From Yanghanlia caeni (GTDB lineage Bacteria > Pseudomonadota > Gammaproteobacteria > Burkholderiales > Burkholderiaceae_B): a DNA stretch of 64,000 nucleotides. Within the stretch, counting starts at the first letter, position 1; every line of letters begins with the position of its first letter. The stretch covers positions 26,670-90,669 of the forward strand of contig JAUZQE010000012.1 in assembly GCA_030733815.1 (NCBI GenBank), in the 5' to 3' direction. The position numbers were made by a program, and so were the translations under genes. Below are positions 62,099 through 64,000 of the stretch, piece by piece. The notes beneath the pieces are model-generated. The model was given only the letters and a program-made list of their open reading frames with translations, was not told where the DNA came from and made no database searches.

Positions 62099-62159
62099 GT
62101 TTGCTCAGTGAACCAGGCGCCGCGACGGGGCATGGGCCCCGTGGGAACACTGAGCAAAC
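62099..62159. promoter_or_regulatory. Large nested hairpin between ppsA and ppsR
   Basis: A 12-bp perfect stem (GTTTGCTCAGTG with CACTGAGCAAAC) encloses a second stem ACGGGGC-ATGG-GCCCCGT (62125-62142). The element spans 61 bases and ends 30 bases from the ppsA ATG and 83 from the ppsR ATG. In the ppsA leader it would fold as RNA just upstream of the ribosome binding region; as DNA it could be an operator or cruciform. Confidence 0.6.
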
Positions 62160-62241
62160 CCGCCTTTTGCAGGGCAAGCCGGTGACGTTAGTGGTAACCT
62201 TGCCGGATTGTACCGTTTTCGACAGCTCTGCATTACATCAC

Positions 62242-63078
62242 ATGTCCACGCCTGCAATGCAACGAACGGTGTTCGTCGTTTCCGACAGCACCGGCATCAC
62301 CGCCGCCACGTTCAGCAACTCCGTGCTTTCGCAGTTCGATCAGGTCGAGTTCGATACGGTACGCATCCCGTATCTCGACAGCATCGAGAAGGCAGAGGAA
62401 GCGGTCGCGCGCATCAACCGCTGTGCGGCCGACCAGAACGCGCCGCCCCTGGTATTCAGCACGCTGGTCGATCCGGCCATCACCGAAACCCTGCGCGGCG
62501 CCAACTGCATCTTCTTCGACCTGTTCGGCACCTTCGTGCAGAATATCGAAGAGGCGCTCGGAGTGAAATCCAGCCATTCGGTGGGTCGTTCGCACATGGG
62601 CGGGCTGTCGAAGCAGTACAACGCGCGCATCGAGGCCATCAATTTCACGCTTGCGCACGACGACGGGCAGTATGTCGAGGGGCTGAAGGAAGCCGACGTC
62701 ATCCTGATCGGCGTATCGCGCTGTGGCAAGACCCCCACCAGCCTGTATCTGGCCATGCAATACGCCGTCAAGGCCGCCAACTACCCGCTCATACCGGAAG
62801 ACTTCGATCGCGGCGCCCTGCCGGCCACCTTGCTGCCGTACCGCAAGAAACTGTTCGGGCTGTCGATTCAGCCGTCCCGTCTGGCCGAGGTGCGCAACGA
62901 GCGCCGGCCCAACAGCCAGTATGCGTCCATCAAGCAGTGCCGGCACGAAGTTGCGGCCGCCGAACGGCTCATGCGAATGGAAAACATACCCTGGCTGTCC
63001 ACCACCACCAAGTCGATCGAAGAAATCTCGACCAAGGTGATGACCGAAATCGGCCTGGAACGTCGCCAGCTTTACTGA
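62242..63078 (+). CDS. ppsR: PEP synthase regulatory protein (bifunctional kinase/pyrophosphorylase, DUF299)
   Basis: A 278-residue DUF299 protein that inactivates PpsA by ADP-dependent threonine phosphorylation and reverses it with phosphate. The start RTVFVVSDSTGITAATF, the SHSVGRSHMG region and the P-loop VILIGVSRCGKTPTSLYLA are canonical. I chose MSTPAMQRTVF as start because the 47 open codons upstream lie over the hairpin and have no homology. Divergent from ppsA, as in many proteobacteria. Confidence 0.96.
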   Translation: MSTPAMQRTVFVVSDSTGITAATFSNSVLSQFDQVEFDTVRIPYLDSIEKAEEAVARINRCAADQNAPPLVFSTLVDPAITETLRGANCIFFDLFGTFVQNIEEALGVKSSHSVGRSHMGGLSKQYNARIEAINFTLAHDDGQYVEGLKEADVILIGVSRCGKTPTSLYLAMQYAVKAANYPLIPEDFDRGALPATLLPYRKKLFGLSIQPSRLAEVRNERRPNSQYASIKQCRHEVAAAERLMRMENIPWLSTTTKSIEEISTKVMTEIGLERRQLY

Positions 63079-63866
63079 GGCCGGCCCACCTGCCGCAGTT
63101 GCTCGAACAGGCAGACGCCTGCGGCCACCGCCACGTTCAATGACTCGACCCTGGTGCTGTGCGGAATGCGCACGCGCAGATCGGCGTGTGCCAGAAGGCC
63201 CGGCGCCACCCCCTGACCTTCGTTGCCGAACACCCATGCCGCAGCCGGTGGCAGCGCGGCATCGTACAGCGAAACCGCAGCATCGAGCGCCGTGACCAGC
63301 AGTGGAATATCGAGCCGCGCACGCAGCGCGACCAGGTCCTGACCTTCGAAAATCTGCAACACGAAGTGGGCGCCCTGTGCACTGCGCAATACCTTGGGCG
63401 ACCATGCGGCCACCGTGCCTTTCGAGGCGAATACGCAATCGATACCGGCCGCCGCGGCCGTGCGCAGCAGCGTGCCGAGGTTGCCTGGGTCCTGCACGCG
63501 ATCGAGCCACAAACAGTTGGATTGAATGCGCTCGGGCATCACGGGCTGCGGCGCGCGAGCCAGAAAGATCACGCCCTGACCCTGCACCACCTGCGAAGCG
63601 GCGCGCAAAAGCGCCGGCGTGCAGAGCCGCACACGGGCCGGGTCGAGCGCCCGCAGCAATGCGGCAATCTCGGGCTGCATCTGCCGATCAGAATCCACGA
63701 AGGCCAGTTCCGGCTGACCAGCAAATGACAGCCAGCTTTCACACAGATGCACGCCTTCCAGCGCAACACGCACGGCACCACCCCGCTCACCTGGCGCACG
63801 CTGCCCCTGCAGCGTCCGCAGCAGAAGGCGAAAGTCGGGATTGTCGCGCGAGCTGAGGGTTTTCAT
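63072..63866 (-). CDS. TrmH/SpoU family RNA 2'-O-methyltransferase
   Basis: A 264-residue knotted (SPOUT) methyltransferase. The three motifs are clear: motif 1 LDRVQDPGNLGTLLRTA, motif 2 WVFGNEGQGVAPGLL and motif 3 IPHSTRVESLNVAVAAGVCLFE. An N-terminal substrate-binding domain starts SSRDNPDFRLLLRTL. It resembles rRNA or tRNA methylases of the RlmB/TsnR type; the target nucleotide is unknown. Convergent with ppsR (seven-base overlap). The IS-end-like sequence begins 17 bases before its start codon. Confidence 0.92.
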   Translation of the reverse strand: MKTLSSRDNPDFRLLLRTLQGQRAPGERGGAVRVALEGVHLCESWLSFAGQPELAFVDSDRQMQPEIAALLRALDPARVRLCTPALLRAASQVVQGQGVIFLARAPQPVMPERIQSNCLWLDRVQDPGNLGTLLRTAAAAGIDCVFASKGTVAAWSPKVLRSAQGAHFVLQIFEGQDLVALRARLDIPLLVTALDAAVSLYDAALPPAAAWVFGNEGQGVAPGLLAHADLRVRIPHSTRVESLNVAVAAGVCLFEQLRQVGRPQ

Positions 63867-63882
63867 CCGATTGCGCGGGAAA

Positions 63883-64000
63883 CCTCGGCCTTCCGGCCGG
63901 GGAGGGATAGCGCGGCACGTTTCACGTGCCCTGCTCCCGCATCTCCTTTCGAGGTTGCTATCCTTGCGTAGCCGTAGCCATCGCTACGCTGAATAATCCG
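63883..64000 (+). mobile_element. Probable left end of a second IS200/IS605-type element (runs off the window)
   Basis: A hairpin with CGGCC/GGCCG stem (63883-63902), the linker GGATAGCGC, and a second hairpin GGCACGT-ttc-ACGTGCC (63914-63930) repeat the architecture of the left end at 6385-6432. A third stem GCGTAGC/GCTACGC is at 63966-63989. GCTATCC at 63957-63963 is complementary to GGATAGC in the linker, and GAGGTT at 63951-63956 to AACCTC at 63881-63886, which would allow a pseudoknot-like fold. No tnpA or tnpB coding is seen before the window ends. Confidence 0.5.

Noticed and set aside
1..64000. CRISPR arrays, tRNA or rRNA genes
   Set aside because: I looked for regularly spaced repeats and for tRNA- and rRNA-like segments in the intergenic gaps and saw none. 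TnpB is the only RNA-guided system in view.

Overview
This window looks like chromosomal DNA of a high-GC betaproteobacterium of the order Burkholderiales, most likely family Alcaligenaceae (Bordetella, Pusillimonas or Castellaniella type). The grounds are the strong G/C preference at third codon positions, two Bug/TctC-type periplasmic receptors, a CaiB/acyl-CoA dehydrogenase catabolic cluster, an azurin, a PagL lipid A deacylase and familiar housekeeping blocks (mltG-tmk-holB-tatD, rnfH-ratA against smpB, ppsA against ppsR). I found no rRNA, tRNA, prophage or CRISPR array. Coding density is high and no gene-free stretch exceeds about 220 bases.

Layout. 1-1350: the end of a branched-chain amino acid ABC transporter operon (livG-livF) and its terminator. 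1492-6255: a GST and S9 peptidase pair, then a glycerate module (hydroxypyruvate reductase and glycerate kinase). 6220-9371: a scarred region. A 1.54-kb IS200/IS605-type element with an intact TnpB nuclease and a broken TnpA sits inside the 3' part of an iclR-family gene, and the 5' end of that gene is fused to a beheaded outer-membrane efflux gene. 9486-20952: pagL, epd, fumC, DUF488, NfeD/slipin, gnd-zwf, uspA, a GH15 glucoamylase, acylphosphatase and a DUF411 protein. 21024-30838: cupin, cytochrome c, FMN reductase, a 5'-abnormal Bug receptor, an L,D-transpeptidase with a YcbK/MepK-type peptidase, sdaA, an esterase, and an MFS transporter with a LysR regulator. 30937-39088: YeiH exporter, azurin, a PqqU/YncD-type TonB receptor, a PRC-barrel protein, a SAF-domain oxidoreductase, arsC, glutathione peroxidase and an RsiV-like lipoprotein.

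39075-50231 is the most interesting accessory region. Two leftward transcription units carry a complete but unassigned catabolic system: TRAP transporter, SMP-30 lactonase and LysR regulator in one; phytanoyl-CoA-dioxygenase-like hydroxylase, Bug receptor, CoA-transferase, a two-subunit acyl-CoA dehydrogenase and an atypical crotonase in the other. Both units are preceded by the same three-block promoter signature with identical spacing, which argues for a single regulon.

50447-63866 is mostly housekeeping: ankyrin protein, tatD, holB, tmk, mltG, ygfZ, a valine-catabolism pair, rnfH, ratA, smpB, ppsA, ppsR and a SpoU-type RNA methyltransferase. The last 120 bases carry a two-hairpin sequence matching in architecture the left end of the TnpB element, so a related element probably begins at the window edge. 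Two FNR/Anr-type sites (in front of azurin and uspA) point to oxygen-responsive control.
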